Shown here piece after piece: positions 28,627-36,695 of a stretch of DNA of 51,322 nucleotides. The translations under genes and the position numbers were made by a program. This DNA comes from a virus. Each line of letters begins with the position of its first letter. Position 1 is the first letter of the stretch. The stretch lies in IMG/VR virus record IMGVR_UViG_3300030098_002568, positions 1-51,322 of that record; one strand, written 5' to 3'. The notes under the pieces were generated by a model. That model did no database searches and was not told the origin of the DNA. It was given only the letters and a program-made list of their open reading frames with translations.

Positions 28627-28832
28627 TGATAAAAAGTCATTGGATAGGATCTTTAATTAAAGAAGAAAGAGTAAAATTAAAGCTGACTCAAAAAGAATTA
28701 TCAAGACAAACTGGTATAGGAGTGAACACTCTTAGTTCTATTGAACAAGGTTTTAGTGGGGTTGCATTAGAAAAGATTGAAAAGGTTTTATCGGAGTTGG
28801 GTTGGGAACTTGATGCCCATCCATATGATTAG
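28626..28832 (+). CDS. XRE-family HTH regulator, 68 aa
   Basis: MIKSHWIGSLIKEERVKLKL, then TQKELSRQTGIGVNTLSSIE with QGFSGVALEKIEKVLSELGW: a complete Cro/C1-type five-helix HTH with recognition helix around GVNTLSSIEQG. Length is typical for stand-alone phage Cro-like repressors. ATG 28626 overlaps the previous stop by one base; a TTG three bases upstream is less likely. Candidate binder of the palindromes at 20961 or 31913. Confidence 0.85.
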   Translation: MIKSHWIGSLIKEERVKLKLTQKELSRQTGIGVNTLSSIEQGFSGVALEKIEKVLSELGWELDAHPYD

Positions 28833-28841
28833 GAGAGTAAG

Positions 28842-29003
28842 ATGCAGAAACAGAAAGTAGATTTAATTAACGTGGCTTTGCCACGACAAGCACACAAGCT
28901 ATTGAATATTCTTGCGGAAGAGGACAGAAGATCTCTTGCAAACGAACTAGCATTTCTCATCGAGAAAGAAGAAGAACGCAGGGCAAACGCTGAAGCACAC
29001 TAG
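28842..29003 (+). CDS. Ribbon-helix-helix protein, 53 aa
   Basis: Begins MQKQKVDLINVALPRQAHKL and continues LNILAEEDRRSLANELAFLI: one beta strand (VDLINVAL) followed by two helices with a turn at DRRSL, the plan of Arc/CopG/MetJ-type DNA-binding dimers. Preceded by aggagag. Last gene of the accessory operon; its end overlaps the convergent XF1762 gene by 4 bases. Such proteins bind short inverted repeats as dimers of dimers. Confidence 0.75.
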   Translation: MQKQKVDLINVALPRQAHKLLNILAEEDRRSLANELAFLIEKEEERRANAEAH

Positions 29004-29452
29004 GCATTAGCTTCCCAACGAAACTTTAGCTGTCCGTAGATCGGCTGCCAATCTCGTTTCCTGTCTTTACGATCCCAAGTATCAGGCTTTGTCTCACCAA
29101 TAATCTTCCAACCCGCACCTCGGAGCGAGGATCCAGACTCCTCTTGCAAAGTGTAGGTGACCATGCGTTTACCGCCCATCTGTTGCCAGATACGCCAGCA
29201 TCGACCATACAAAAAACTGCATGTGTTTTTGGGTGCGTGACCTACGACACAAACTCTGGTAACCTCGGCTGTCATACTGTCTTGCAGAGTTGCCGATACA
29301 GGACGACCCACGATAGCCACCCCGACAAGACCTTCTTCGACAGATGCACCTATGGCAAACCGTCCACCTTGCGTTGGCTTGTTGTGCCTGTGAAAGTTAG
29401 CAACAAATTCGTTGGCTTCACGAATTGTTACAGGAATTATTTCAAGTGACAT
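29000..29452 (-). CDS. XF1762-family protein (GNAT-like), 150 aa
   Basis: Clear pattern of the XF1762 family: IPVTIREANEFVANFHRHNK, FAIGASVEEGLVGVAIVGRP, AEVTRVCVVGHAPKNTCSFL-YG and TYTLQEESGSSLRGAGWKII, then the basic end (WDRKDRKRDWQPI). The fold is thought to be acetyltransferase-like, but no acceptor is established. Starts directly after the stop of the PAPS-reductase-like gene; in phages the two types are often neighbours, suggesting one pathway. Confidence 0.85.
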   Translation of the reverse strand: MSLEIIPVTIREANEFVANFHRHNKPTQGGRFAIGASVEEGLVGVAIVGRPVSATLQDSMTAEVTRVCVVGHAPKNTCSFLYGRCWRIWQQMGGKRMVTYTLQEESGSSLRGAGWKIIGETKPDTWDRKDRKRDWQPIYGQLKFRWEANA

Positions 29453-30250
29453 CTAAACACCACACATCCCCTCGCATTCGTTGTTGAATAGATTAAGCTG
29501 GCCCAAGTCTTCAAGGCTTCTAAAGTCTACTTCATCAAGGGGTTTACAAGATCGATGAACATACTGTCTTCCATTATTACGACCCTTATTACGAATGGCT
29601 TTATCAAACTCAACTGCTTCATTGAAAGATTGTGGGTCATCTTTTTTCATGTCACGCCACATCAGATCGTTATGAAATGGGCAAGCAATACAAGCACTCT
29701 TGGCAAGAGTTCTTCCAGGGTATCTTTTGTCGAACCATTTAATACAGTCTTGCCTTGACATTCTTGAGTCGATCAATGGCCATGTGTTCTCAACCCAGAG
29801 ATCTCTTGATGGTTTCATTCTCATGGCTTCATCAGTGCTTATACCTAGCCATTGTCTTACGGCTGTTTCCTTTGGGGCTCGTTGTCGGGGCTTCAATCCT
29901 AAAAGGTCACGCAACTTCTTACGGATCGGATCAATTTTATAGTTTGAGGTGCATTGTCTTCTGCCCAACCCACCCTTCTCTGTGTAAAAAGGTATTGTTG
30001 AAAAAGCATTGTTACTTCTAGTTCCTATCCCCTTGAGGTGATGATCCTTTATATCCCCCGCTGACACACGATAGACCGGATAAGGAACCTGTTTTTCTAA
30101 CCAGTTTAGATGGTCGTACACACCTTGAGGTTCGAACATTGTGTCAGCAAAAATAGCACAGGCAGGCATGGGGCTGAGTTCACCTTCCGCTGCCATCAAG
30201 GCCATGACTGTTGACTGAACACCCGCGCCCAAAGATATAACTTCAATCAC
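29453..30250 (-). CDS. PAPS-reductase-like ATP pyrophosphatase with Cys cluster, 265 aa
   Basis: P-loop-like start VISLGAGVQSTVMALMAA (SxGxxS loop of the adenine-nucleotide alpha-hydrolase superfamily). Conserved RRQCTSNYKIDPIRK, GISTDEAMRMK and the Cys motif SACIACPF, plus a C-terminal CEGMC. The extra Cys residues suggest a metal or Fe-S cluster. Family members adenylate or reduce sulphur compounds or modify nucleic acids (DndC-type). With no sulphate pathway genes here, nucleotide or DNA/RNA modification is more plausible, though unproven. Confidence 0.82.
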   Translation of the reverse strand: MIEVISLGAGVQSTVMALMAAEGELSPMPACAIFADTMFEPQGVYDHLNWLEKQVPYPVYRVSAGDIKDHHLKGIGTRSNNAFSTIPFYTEKGGLGRRQCTSNYKIDPIRKKLRDLLGLKPRQRAPKETAVRQWLGISTDEAMRMKPSRDLWVENTWPLIDSRMSRQDCIKWFDKRYPGRTLAKSACIACPFHNDLMWRDMKKDDPQSFNEAVEFDKAIRNKGRNNGRQYVHRSCKPLDEVDFRSLEDLGQLNLFNNECEGMCGV

Positions 30251-30452
30251 TTTCCCACCACCTACTTCTGTTCTTTTTACCTGCTGTCATAGGTAGTTTG
30301 GTTGGGTCAACACCGACCAATAAGGCTCGTGCTATCCCTACATGTAAGCCTGTTCTTTTGGCCAATTTCTTTGCCGCCTCTGACTTTGGCATCTTATAAC
30401 GCTTAAAGTCTGTCATCAATTGACTTATTTCTTCGGGCTTAGTTCGAGCCAT
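30243..30452 (-). CDS. Small basic helical protein, 69 aa
   Basis: MARTKPEEISQLMTDFKRYK, then MPKSEAAKKLAKRTGLHVGI with ARALLVGVD. SEAAKKLAKRTGLHVGIARALL has the length and spacing of a helix-turn-helix. Overlaps the SNF2 gene by 28 bases and the PAPS-like gene by 8, so it is co-translated. A DNA-binding or adaptor role is possible. Confidence 0.68.
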   Translation of the reverse strand: MARTKPEEISQLMTDFKRYKMPKSEAAKKLAKRTGLHVGIARALLVGVDPTKLPMTAGKKNRSRWWESD

Positions 30453-31891
30453 TCTTTACGCTCCTCTTTTAAAACCTTTGCACTTAAATCTAATTTGTTC
30501 TGCAACGCTTTGACAATGCGTTCATCAATTGTACCTTGTGCTATTAAATCAACATACGTCACTGGATTGTTCTGCCCTATTCTGTGACAACGATCCTCAC
30601 TCTGAATCCGTGTTTCGAGGTTAAAGTCATTTGAATAATACACTACAGTGTTAGCGGCGGTAAGAGTTAAACCAAGGCCAGCGGTCTGTGGATTACCAAC
30701 AAAGAATCTTAGCGCCGAGTCTTTGTCTTGGAAGCTGTCAATAATTTGTTGTCTGTCTGCATCAGATGTGTCTCCGTAATATGAACGAGCACAACCTCGA
30801 CCATAGGCTTTGTTCAATGTTTCAGTAATCTTTTGTATGTCATATCGAAAGCGTGACCAGATTAAAACCTTGCCTTCGATCTCACTAATCGTGTCAAGTA
30901 AAGCATCAATCCGTTTGTTGGGTATCTCAATTAATTCACCATCGTCCGTGCGAACATGACCCGACAGCACCTGTTGCAGCCGAAGCATCTGGGTTATGAC
31001 CTGAGGGGCTGATACCAAGTCATCTTCCAGGATGATCATGGCTTCTCGTTTCAGATCCATGTACATTTTTATTTGTTCCGTGGACAGTGGTACATGCCTG
31101 ACGGTGTACGTTTTGGGCGGAAGATCCAGACAGTCTTTTTTCAACACACGAAAGCTGAAGTTCTTGATCTTGTCTGATAGTTCATCAAGGTTTCGATAGC
31201 CAAGTATCTGCTGGTATGTATGGCTTTGGCCTGAAACTTTTTGCAACCAAGCGTATCTGTTTTGAAAAGTATAGAAGTTATTACACCCTAGAATCTTTTG
31301 TGACAGTAGATGAAACTGACTGTAAAGATCCATGGGATTGTTTGTTACTGGAGAACCAGTCAGGATCCTACGATAGAAAAACTTGTGTGCTATTTTTATG
31401 AGGTTCTTGGTTCGCTTGGCCTTGTGGTTCTTGACTGTGGTGCTTTCGTCCACCGCAATCATACCTCTGTTGCCTCGCATCGAGGCCACGGTTAGGGCAA
31501 AGTCGTTACCTTTCTTAGTGGAAAACGCCTCTACATTCATAACAAAGATAACAAGATGTTCAGATTTAATATTACCAAGAGAATTTAATTTTTCCTTTTG
31601 TTTTTTATTTGGACTTGGAACCCATCGAATCACTTCTCTTTTAATGTCATTGGATAAATGTGCAGGGATCTCTGCGTTAACCCAGTTTTGATACACACCT
31701 TTTGGTGCTACAACCATGAGAAAATTTATTTCTCCACGGGCGTATAAAATTCCTGCGTCATCAAGCAAACATTTGGATTTTCCTGTGCCCATCTCCATCA
31801 AATAAGCAAACGCCGTTTTACGATCAGCTTCTTTAACTGCATCTAACTGATGCTGATATGGTTTAGTTTTAAAATTGTAGTTGACAGTCAT
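30425..31891 (-). CDS. SNF2-type (SF2) helicase, 488 aa
   Basis: Motif I MEMGTGKSK (residues 32-40), Ia VVAPKGVYQNW, motif II DEST (148-151, variant of DEAH), motif III LTGSPVTNNP, motif V GLGLTLTAANTVVYYSNDFN and motif VI DRCHRIGQNNPVTYVDLIA. HRIGQ is typical of SNF2-like ATPases. Known role of phage members: DNA translocation or remodelling, often during replication or recombination. First gene of a four-gene minus-strand unit starting from the control region at 31881-31946. Confidence 0.9.
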   Translation of the reverse strand: MTVNYNFKTKPYQHQLDAVKEADRKTAFAYLMEMGTGKSKCLLDDAGILYARGEINFLMVVAPKGVYQNWVNAEIPAHLSNDIKREVIRWVPSPNKKQKEKLNSLGNIKSEHLVIFVMNVEAFSTKKGNDFALTVASMRGNRGMIAVDESTTVKNHKAKRTKNLIKIAHKFFYRRILTGSPVTNNPMDLYSQFHLLSQKILGCNNFYTFQNRYAWLQKVSGQSHTYQQILGYRNLDELSDKIKNFSFRVLKKDCLDLPPKTYTVRHVPLSTEQIKMYMDLKREAMIILEDDLVSAPQVITQMLRLQQVLSGHVRTDDGELIEIPNKRIDALLDTISEIEGKVLIWSRFRYDIQKITETLNKAYGRGCARSYYGDTSDADRQQIIDSFQDKDSALRFFVGNPQTAGLGLTLTAANTVVYYSNDFNLETRIQSEDRCHRIGQNNPVTYVDLIAQGTIDERIVKALQNKLDLSAKVLKEERKEWLELSPKK

Positions 31892-31946
31892 AGCATTCTA
31901 CCTTAAAAAATAATCTGTTATTGCATAATGCTGTAACAGATGTCAA
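31881..31946. promoter_or_regulatory. Bidirectional control region with co-centred dyads
   Basis: Plus strand: TTGACA (31881-31886), 17 bp, TAAAAA (31904-31909). Minus strand: TTGACA (31946-31941), 18 bp, AATAAC (31922-31917). Between them ATCTGTTA (31913-31920) pairs with TAACAGAT (31934-31941), and GCAT/ATGC (31923-31931) lies inside; both dyads centre on base 31927. A protein bound here could switch the divergent helicase and replication operons together. Confidence 0.6.
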
Positions 31947-31985
31947 CCAGAAAGCCGAAGGGCATGTACTTATAACGAGGTGAAA

Positions 31986-32543
31986 ATGAAAAACTTATTT
32001 GAAGAAATGGTAGCAGATGCTGATGAGTTTAAGAATATAACGGATGAGGGTGGGTCAACGCTGACCAACCTGGTTCAACAAACACAAAGGCTCGATGCTG
32101 ATATTACACAAGCAGAAGAGGCTGTCAAAAGTCTTAAAGCAGAGAAACGAAAACTAACGGAAGAACTTATTCCCATGAAAATGGGTGAGATGGGAGTTGA
32201 AAAATTTGAAACGGCAAACGCCGTGGTGAGCATCAAACCAGTGGTGCATGCATCTATTCCAAAAGATAAACAGGAACAAGCGTTTGCGGAACTCAGAGCC
32301 AACGGTGACGGAGACCTCATTAAGAACGAAGTGCGAATTAATTTTGGCATGGGTCAGGACAACGAAGCTGGTGCGGTTATGGACAACCTCAGACAACAGG
32401 GGTTGGAACCCACACAAAAAACATTTGTGCATCCAAGCAGCTTAAAAGCCTACATCAAAGATAAGGTTCAAAGTGGGGATCCAATTAACTTAGACAACTA
32501 TGGTGCATACGTTGCACAAACAGCTTTCGTAAAGGGGAAATAA
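31986..32543 (+). CDS. Coiled-coil replication-operon protein, 185 aa
   Basis: ATG 31986 with cgaggtg just before; the GTG at 31980 is less likely. The N-terminal half is a long coiled coil (LVQQTQRLDADITQAEEAVK; SLKAEKRKLTEELIPMKMGE). The C-terminal half is an alpha/beta domain with INFGMGQDNEAGAVMDNLRQ and FVHPSSLKAYIKDKVQSG. Proteins with this order often precede an SSB-like gene in marine phages; Gam-like nuclease inhibitor is one idea, but no function is established. Confidence 0.78.
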   Translation: MKNLFEEMVADADEFKNITDEGGSTLTNLVQQTQRLDADITQAEEAVKSLKAEKRKLTEELIPMKMGEMGVEKFETANAVVSIKPVVHASIPKDKQEQAFAELRANGDGDLIKNEVRINFGMGQDNEAGAVMDNLRQQGLEPTQKTFVHPSSLKAYIKDKVQSGDPINLDNYGAYVAQTAFVKGK

Positions 32544-32544
32544 A

Positions 32545-33333
32545 ATGGCTACAAAAATTACAAAAAAAGAATCTAATCTTCCAGCCGCTTTAATGGAAGA
32601 CATGTTAGCAGATGCTGGTGATGGTGTAGATTACAACACAGATGAGCTAACAATACCACGCATTCAATTAGTGCAGGCTTTATCACCAGAGCTAAAAAAG
32701 ACAGACCCTAAATTTATCGAGGGCATATCTGCGGGTGATATATTTAACACCGTAACACGTGAACGATATGCAGCAGAGGATGGTGTCAATGTCGTTGTTG
32801 GGTATCAATCCACTAAATATAACGAATGGATACCTCGTGACCAGGGTGGTGGTTTTGTTCAAGAACTTAGCGCAGACAGTCAAGATGTTAAACAGGCAAC
32901 TAGAGAGGGTGCTCGTGAAACACTACCTAACGGTAATGAACTCGTTAAAACAGACGAGAGTTATGTGTTAGTTCAAACAGAAAGCGGTTGGGCTCCAGCT
33001 ATTATTAGCATGGTAAAAACTCAACTAAAGGTTAGCCGCCGTTGGAAAACACAAATTCTTATGCAGACAGTAAAAATGAAGGGTGAAAGCAAACGTCTTC
33101 CTTTGTATGGGACTATATGGAAATTAAAATCTGTAGAGGAGACCAACAAAAACAACGAGTCATATTACAACTGGACTGTTGAAAAAGTTGGTATTGTGGA
33201 AGATCCTGCTTTATATAATGAAGTGAAGACCTTCCGTCAAAGTGTATCTGATGGGGAGGTAAAAACAGCACCAGATCAGGATCCTGGAGTTGCTCCCGAC
33301 TCTAGTGTCAATGACGATAGCATACCGTTCTGA
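32545..33333 (+). CDS. Putative single-strand DNA-binding protein with SSB-type tip, 262 aa
   Basis: The beta-rich middle (YNTDELTIPRIQLVQALSPE; GVNVVVGYQSTKYNEWIPRD; KQTRE-type loops; KSVEETNKNNESYYNWTVEK) looks like an OB-fold. The C-terminus is Asp-rich and ends VNDDSIPF, very close to the DDDIPF tip by which bacterial SSB recruits partner proteins. The IPRI-x-LVQ and NGE-type segments are typical of a phage protein group placed beside primase genes. Followed by an intrinsic terminator, allowing higher expression than the genes beyond. Confidence 0.75.
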   Translation: MATKITKKESNLPAALMEDMLADAGDGVDYNTDELTIPRIQLVQALSPELKKTDPKFIEGISAGDIFNTVTRERYAAEDGVNVVVGYQSTKYNEWIPRDQGGGFVQELSADSQDVKQATREGARETLPNGNELVKTDESYVLVQTESGWAPAIISMVKTQLKVSRRWKTQILMQTVKMKGESKRLPLYGTIWKLKSVEETNKNNESYYNWTVEKVGIVEDPALYNEVKTFRQSVSDGEVKTAPDQDPGVAPDSSVNDDSIPF

Positions 33334-33343
33334 TCGTGGTGCA

Positions 33344-33380
33344 GCGAGGTCACCGTGTAGCCGGTGGCCTCGCACTTTTT
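33344..33380 (+). terminator. Intrinsic terminator between ssb-like and primase genes
   Basis: GCGAGGTCACC (33344-33354) pairs with GGTGGCCTCGC (33363-33373; one G-T pair), loop of 8 bases, then ACTTTTT. It ends 14 bases before the TTG start of the primase. Probably partial, lowering primase relative to the SSB-like protein. Confidence 0.85.
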
Positions 33381-33393
33381 CGGGAGAAAGTAA

Positions 33394-34947
33394 TTGTCGA
33401 ATGCAGAGAGATTCCGACAATTGTTTCTTGGATCTTCTATTGCCCACGGTCACACAGAACTTGGACCAAGAGGACGTAATGGAAAACAAGAAGCAAAGAG
33501 TCGAGTAAGACAGGGTGCACTGGACAATGATATGATTCAACAGCATCTTGATGGAACGCTAGGAGTTGGAGCGATACCAATTGACGTGGATAGTCTATGT
33601 TCTTTTGGTGTAATAGATATTGATACATATCCATTGGATCTAGTTGCCTTAAATAAAAAAATAATAAAACTAAAGATGCCACTGACAATTTGTAGATCAA
33701 AGTCGGGGGGCGCACATCTGTATGTTTTCTTAAAAGAACGCACTGAAGCTACTTTAATCCGTGAGGCTCTTGAAGAAATGGCTTCAATACTAGGTCATGC
33801 TAGTGCAGAGATATTTCCAAAACAAACTACGATACAAGTTGATCGAGGAGAGACAGGCAACTTTATAAACTTACCTTACTTCGATCACTCAGAAACAATG
33901 AGATACGGTCTAGATAAAACTGGAAACGCTTTTAGTCTTAGAGATTTTTTAGACCATGGTGAATCCAACAAGGTGGATAAGCATACTCTTATGCATCAAG
34001 ACTTTGGTGTATTTGAAGATGGGTTTAGTGACTGTCCTCCCTGTATGCAATCACTAATACGTGAGGGTGTTGGAGAGGGTAACCGTAATACTTTTATGTT
34101 TAACGCTTGTACCCAAGAGAAAAAACGTAACCCAGACAAGTGGAAGAAAGAAGTGGAGAAGATAAACATACAGGCATGTACTCCACCTTTGTCTTCACGT
34201 GAATTGTTACAGCTACAAAAGCAGCAGGAAAAGAAAGACTATCAATATCAGTGCAACCAGCACCCATTAAAATCATTTTGTAACCGTGAGATATGCAAGA
34301 AAAGAAAGCACGGTATTGACGGTGGTCCGGTGCTCACGATCAATGGTCTAAGTGTACTGGAATCTGACCCTCGTGTCTGGTTCGTTAGTATTGATGGCAG
34401 GACTGTAGAACTATCGACAGAACAACTACAAGTTCCGCTACAGTTTCAACGAGCATGCATGGAACAACTACATTTTATGCCACCAATACCGAAACAAGCG
34501 GATTGGACTAATGCTCTTAACACATTGATGCAGACAGCTTCTGTTATCGAGGTGTCAGAAGAAGACACAGAGCGCGGCCAGTTTAAAGATTTCGTTATTG
34601 AATACTGCACTGGCAGGCTAACAGCCCAGGATCCGTCAGAGGTAACGATAGGCAAGGCATGGACGGATGAGGATCAAAACGTGATCTATTTTAAACCAGA
34701 GGGTCTTGAAAGATTCTTAGAACAAAAAGGTTTTATTAAGTATCGCAACAAGCGCGGTATTCTCATGACGCGATTATCTGAACTGGGAGGAGAAAAGAGT
34801 GCTCGTTTATCTTGGAAGGACACATACACAGGTAAAAAAATGAGAGTGAGGTGTTGGAAGATTCCAACCTTTGATGAACAGGACGTTCCTACTGAAGTAA
34901 AACTACCAACAATGGAGAATATTAAAAATGACGACATCCCCTTCTAA
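33394..34947 (+). CDS. Archaeo-eukaryotic-type primase (AEP), 517 aa
   Basis: TTG start with ggagaaag 4 bases upstream. Motif I FGVIDIDTYP (D75, D77), motif II SKSGGAHLY (H108) and motif III near QVDRGETGNFINLPYF: the AEP primase/polymerase catalytic set. Next comes CPPCMQSLIREGVGEGNRNT, as in TOTE-type and phage primases, then a probable zinc site C287, H290, C296, C301. The C-terminal ~200 residues form an unassigned domain, and the end reads KNDDIPF like an SSB tip. Role: primer synthesis. No DnaB-type helicase domain is fused or nearby. Confidence 0.85.
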   Translation: MSNAERFRQLFLGSSIAHGHTELGPRGRNGKQEAKSRVRQGALDNDMIQQHLDGTLGVGAIPIDVDSLCSFGVIDIDTYPLDLVALNKKIIKLKMPLTICRSKSGGAHLYVFLKERTEATLIREALEEMASILGHASAEIFPKQTTIQVDRGETGNFINLPYFDHSETMRYGLDKTGNAFSLRDFLDHGESNKVDKHTLMHQDFGVFEDGFSDCPPCMQSLIREGVGEGNRNTFMFNACTQEKKRNPDKWKKEVEKINIQACTPPLSSRELLQLQKQQEKKDYQYQCNQHPLKSFCNREICKKRKHGIDGGPVLTINGLSVLESDPRVWFVSIDGRTVELSTEQLQVPLQFQRACMEQLHFMPPIPKQADWTNALNTLMQTASVIEVSEEDTERGQFKDFVIEYCTGRLTAQDPSEVTIGKAWTDEDQNVIYFKPEGLERFLEQKGFIKYRNKRGILMTRLSELGGEKSARLSWKDTYTGKKMRVRCWKIPTFDEQDVPTEVKLPTMENIKNDDIPF

Positions 34948-35176
34948 TTTTTTAAAGATAGATGAAGTGGCTAAAATTTTACAAGTCGATAGGACAACAA
35001 TCTATCGCTGGCTGAAGGAGGGTACATTTCCAGACCCTACTCGTATTGGCCCTGCTTTTAAGATGGAGAATGGTAAGAAGAAACCAAAGAGACAAGGTAT
35101 ACGTTGGGAGGAAGACCTCATTCGTGCTTGGATGAAAGACAACGCATGGCAAGGTTTAGTTAATGCGGAAGATTGA
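34928..35176 (+). CDS. AlpA/excisionase-like HTH protein, 82 aa
   Basis: FLKIDEVAKILQVDRTTIYR then WLKEGTFPDPTRIGPAFKME, and IRWEEDLIRAWMKDNAW: the AlpA/MerR-type winged HTH with the typical R-W-x-x-x-x-I-x-x-W end. Overlaps the primase by 20 bases and the helicase by 14, so it is embedded in the replication operon. Known members regulate transcription or help excision; here binding to the origin or autoregulation is a plausible role. There is no integrase. Confidence 0.83.
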   Translation: MTTSPSNFLKIDEVAKILQVDRTTIYRWLKEGTFPDPTRIGPAFKMENGKKKPKRQGIRWEEDLIRAWMKDNAWQGLVNAED

Positions 35177-36695
35177 ACAGCTTTACTTTGGGCCACCAGG
35201 GTGCGGTAAAACATATACTCTGATGCAAGTTATCAGGGATTTGATGGGCGAGGATGGTATACCTCCCCACCAGATAGCGTTTTGCTCCTTCTCTCGTAAA
35301 GCAATTCAAGAGGCTAGAGAGAGAGCTGGCTCAGATCTTTCATTAAGTAAGGAAGAGACACCGCATTTTAGAACGCTTCACTCAACTTGTTACCATGCTC
35401 TTGGTCTTTCCTCTAGCCAGGTTATGGGATCAGAGGACTATAAAGAGATTGGTAGAGGTATGCACCACAACCTTAACTTTGATGCAGAGGTTGATGATTC
35501 TACAGGTTTGACAACAACAAGTAATCCATACCTTCGTTGTATTGAACTGTCTCGTGCTCGACAGACCAGTTTAGAAAGCGAGTTTAAACGCATAAACAAT
35601 CCAACAATGCATTGGACTTTACAAGAACAGATAGATGCAAATATAAAAATATACAAACAAGAAAAAGAAAAGTTTGATTTTGCTGATATGCTATCTCTTT
35701 TTGCTAAAGGGCAAGGCTCTGCTCCAGAGATAGAAGCGTTAATAGTAGACGAGGCACAGGACTTAACCGCATTACAGTGGGCCGTGGTTCGTAGACTTAA
35801 ACAAACAGCTAGTCATGTTTTCTATGCAGGAGATGATGACCAAGCTATCCATCGATGGGCTGGCGTAGAAGTCTCAAGGTTTACTGGATGCACGGAAAAT
35901 AAAATAGTTTTAGATCAAAGTTATCGTGTTCCACGTAAGGTTCACGCTCTTGCAGAGTCTATTGTTTGTCGGATTAAAAACAGATATCAGAAGACCTGGA
36001 GGCCAACAAATCAAGACGGAAATATATCATTCAATCTTAATGTCTGGGACTTAAATTTAGATCATGGATCTTGGACGATTATGGGCAGAACCAATAGATT
36101 GTTGGTTCCTATCATGCAAGAGTTAAGTGAAAATGGATACTTGTACGAGGACAGCAACGGTAACACAAACATATCACAGAGAATCTTAACAGCTAAAGTT
36201 ACATGGGAGAACTTAGCTAGTGGTGGTCAGGTGGATCTCAATTCGATTAGAAGTTTGTATGAACAGATGCCCAAGAACAACAAGATCTTAAAAAGAGGAG
36301 CGTCTTCTTTTCTTGACACATTAGATCCAGAAATACCTCACACAATAACAGCGTTACAAGAGAGCGATAAGTTTTTAGCCACCAACAACATGCCGTGGTT
36401 CGAGGTTATCAAAGGTGTGAACGATAGCACTCGTGCAAAGTTTGATGCGGTTTTGCGTAGAGAAGGATCTAAAGGTTTATCCAATCCAAGAATTAAAGTT
36501 TCCACAATACATCGTATGAAAGGTGGTGAAGACGATAATATAATTTTATTGAGTGATACATCTTATGCCGCGAATAAGTACGGTGATATCGATGATGAAA
36601 GGCGTGTGTTTTATACTGGTGTTACCAGAGCTAAACAGAAACTTCACATTATAGAACCTCAAACAAAAACATATTTCCAGGAGTTAATGCTATGA
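35163..36695 (+). CDS. UvrD/PcrA-like SF1 helicase, 510 aa
   Basis: Motif I GPPGCGKT (residues 10-17), motif II VDEAQD (195-200), motif III YAGDDDQAIHRWAG (221-234), motif IV QSYRVP, motif V STIHRMKGGE (447-456) and motif VI YTGVTRAK (484-491). Shorter than UvrD because the 1B/2B domains are reduced. Known role: 3'-5' unwinding of DNA. In this operon it is the best candidate for the replicative helicase, working with the AEP primase and PolA. Confidence 0.92.
   Translation: MRKIEQLYFGPPGCGKTYTLMQVIRDLMGEDGIPPHQIAFCSFSRKAIQEARERAGSDLSLSKEETPHFRTLHSTCYHALGLSSSQVMGSEDYKEIGRGMHHNLNFDAEVDDSTGLTTTSNPYLRCIELSRARQTSLESEFKRINNPTMHWTLQEQIDANIKIYKQEKEKFDFADMLSLFAKGQGSAPEIEALIVDEAQDLTALQWAVVRRLKQTASHVFYAGDDDQAIHRWAGVEVSRFTGCTENKIVLDQSYRVPRKVHALAESIVCRIKNRYQKTWRPTNQDGNISFNLNVWDLNLDHGSWTIMGRTNRLLVPIMQELSENGYLYEDSNGNTNISQRILTAKVTWENLASGGQVDLNSIRSLYEQMPKNNKILKRGASSFLDTLDPEIPHTITALQESDKFLATNNMPWFEVIKGVNDSTRAKFDAVLRREGSKGLSNPRIKVSTIHRMKGGEDDNIILLSDTSYAANKYGDIDDERRVFYTGVTRAKQKLHIIEPQTKTYFQELML

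Noticed and set aside
34928-35176. Excisionase-like HTH as a sign of temperate life
   Set aside because: No integrase, attachment site or CI-type repressor with a cleavage domain is visible; the HTH is embedded in the replication operon.
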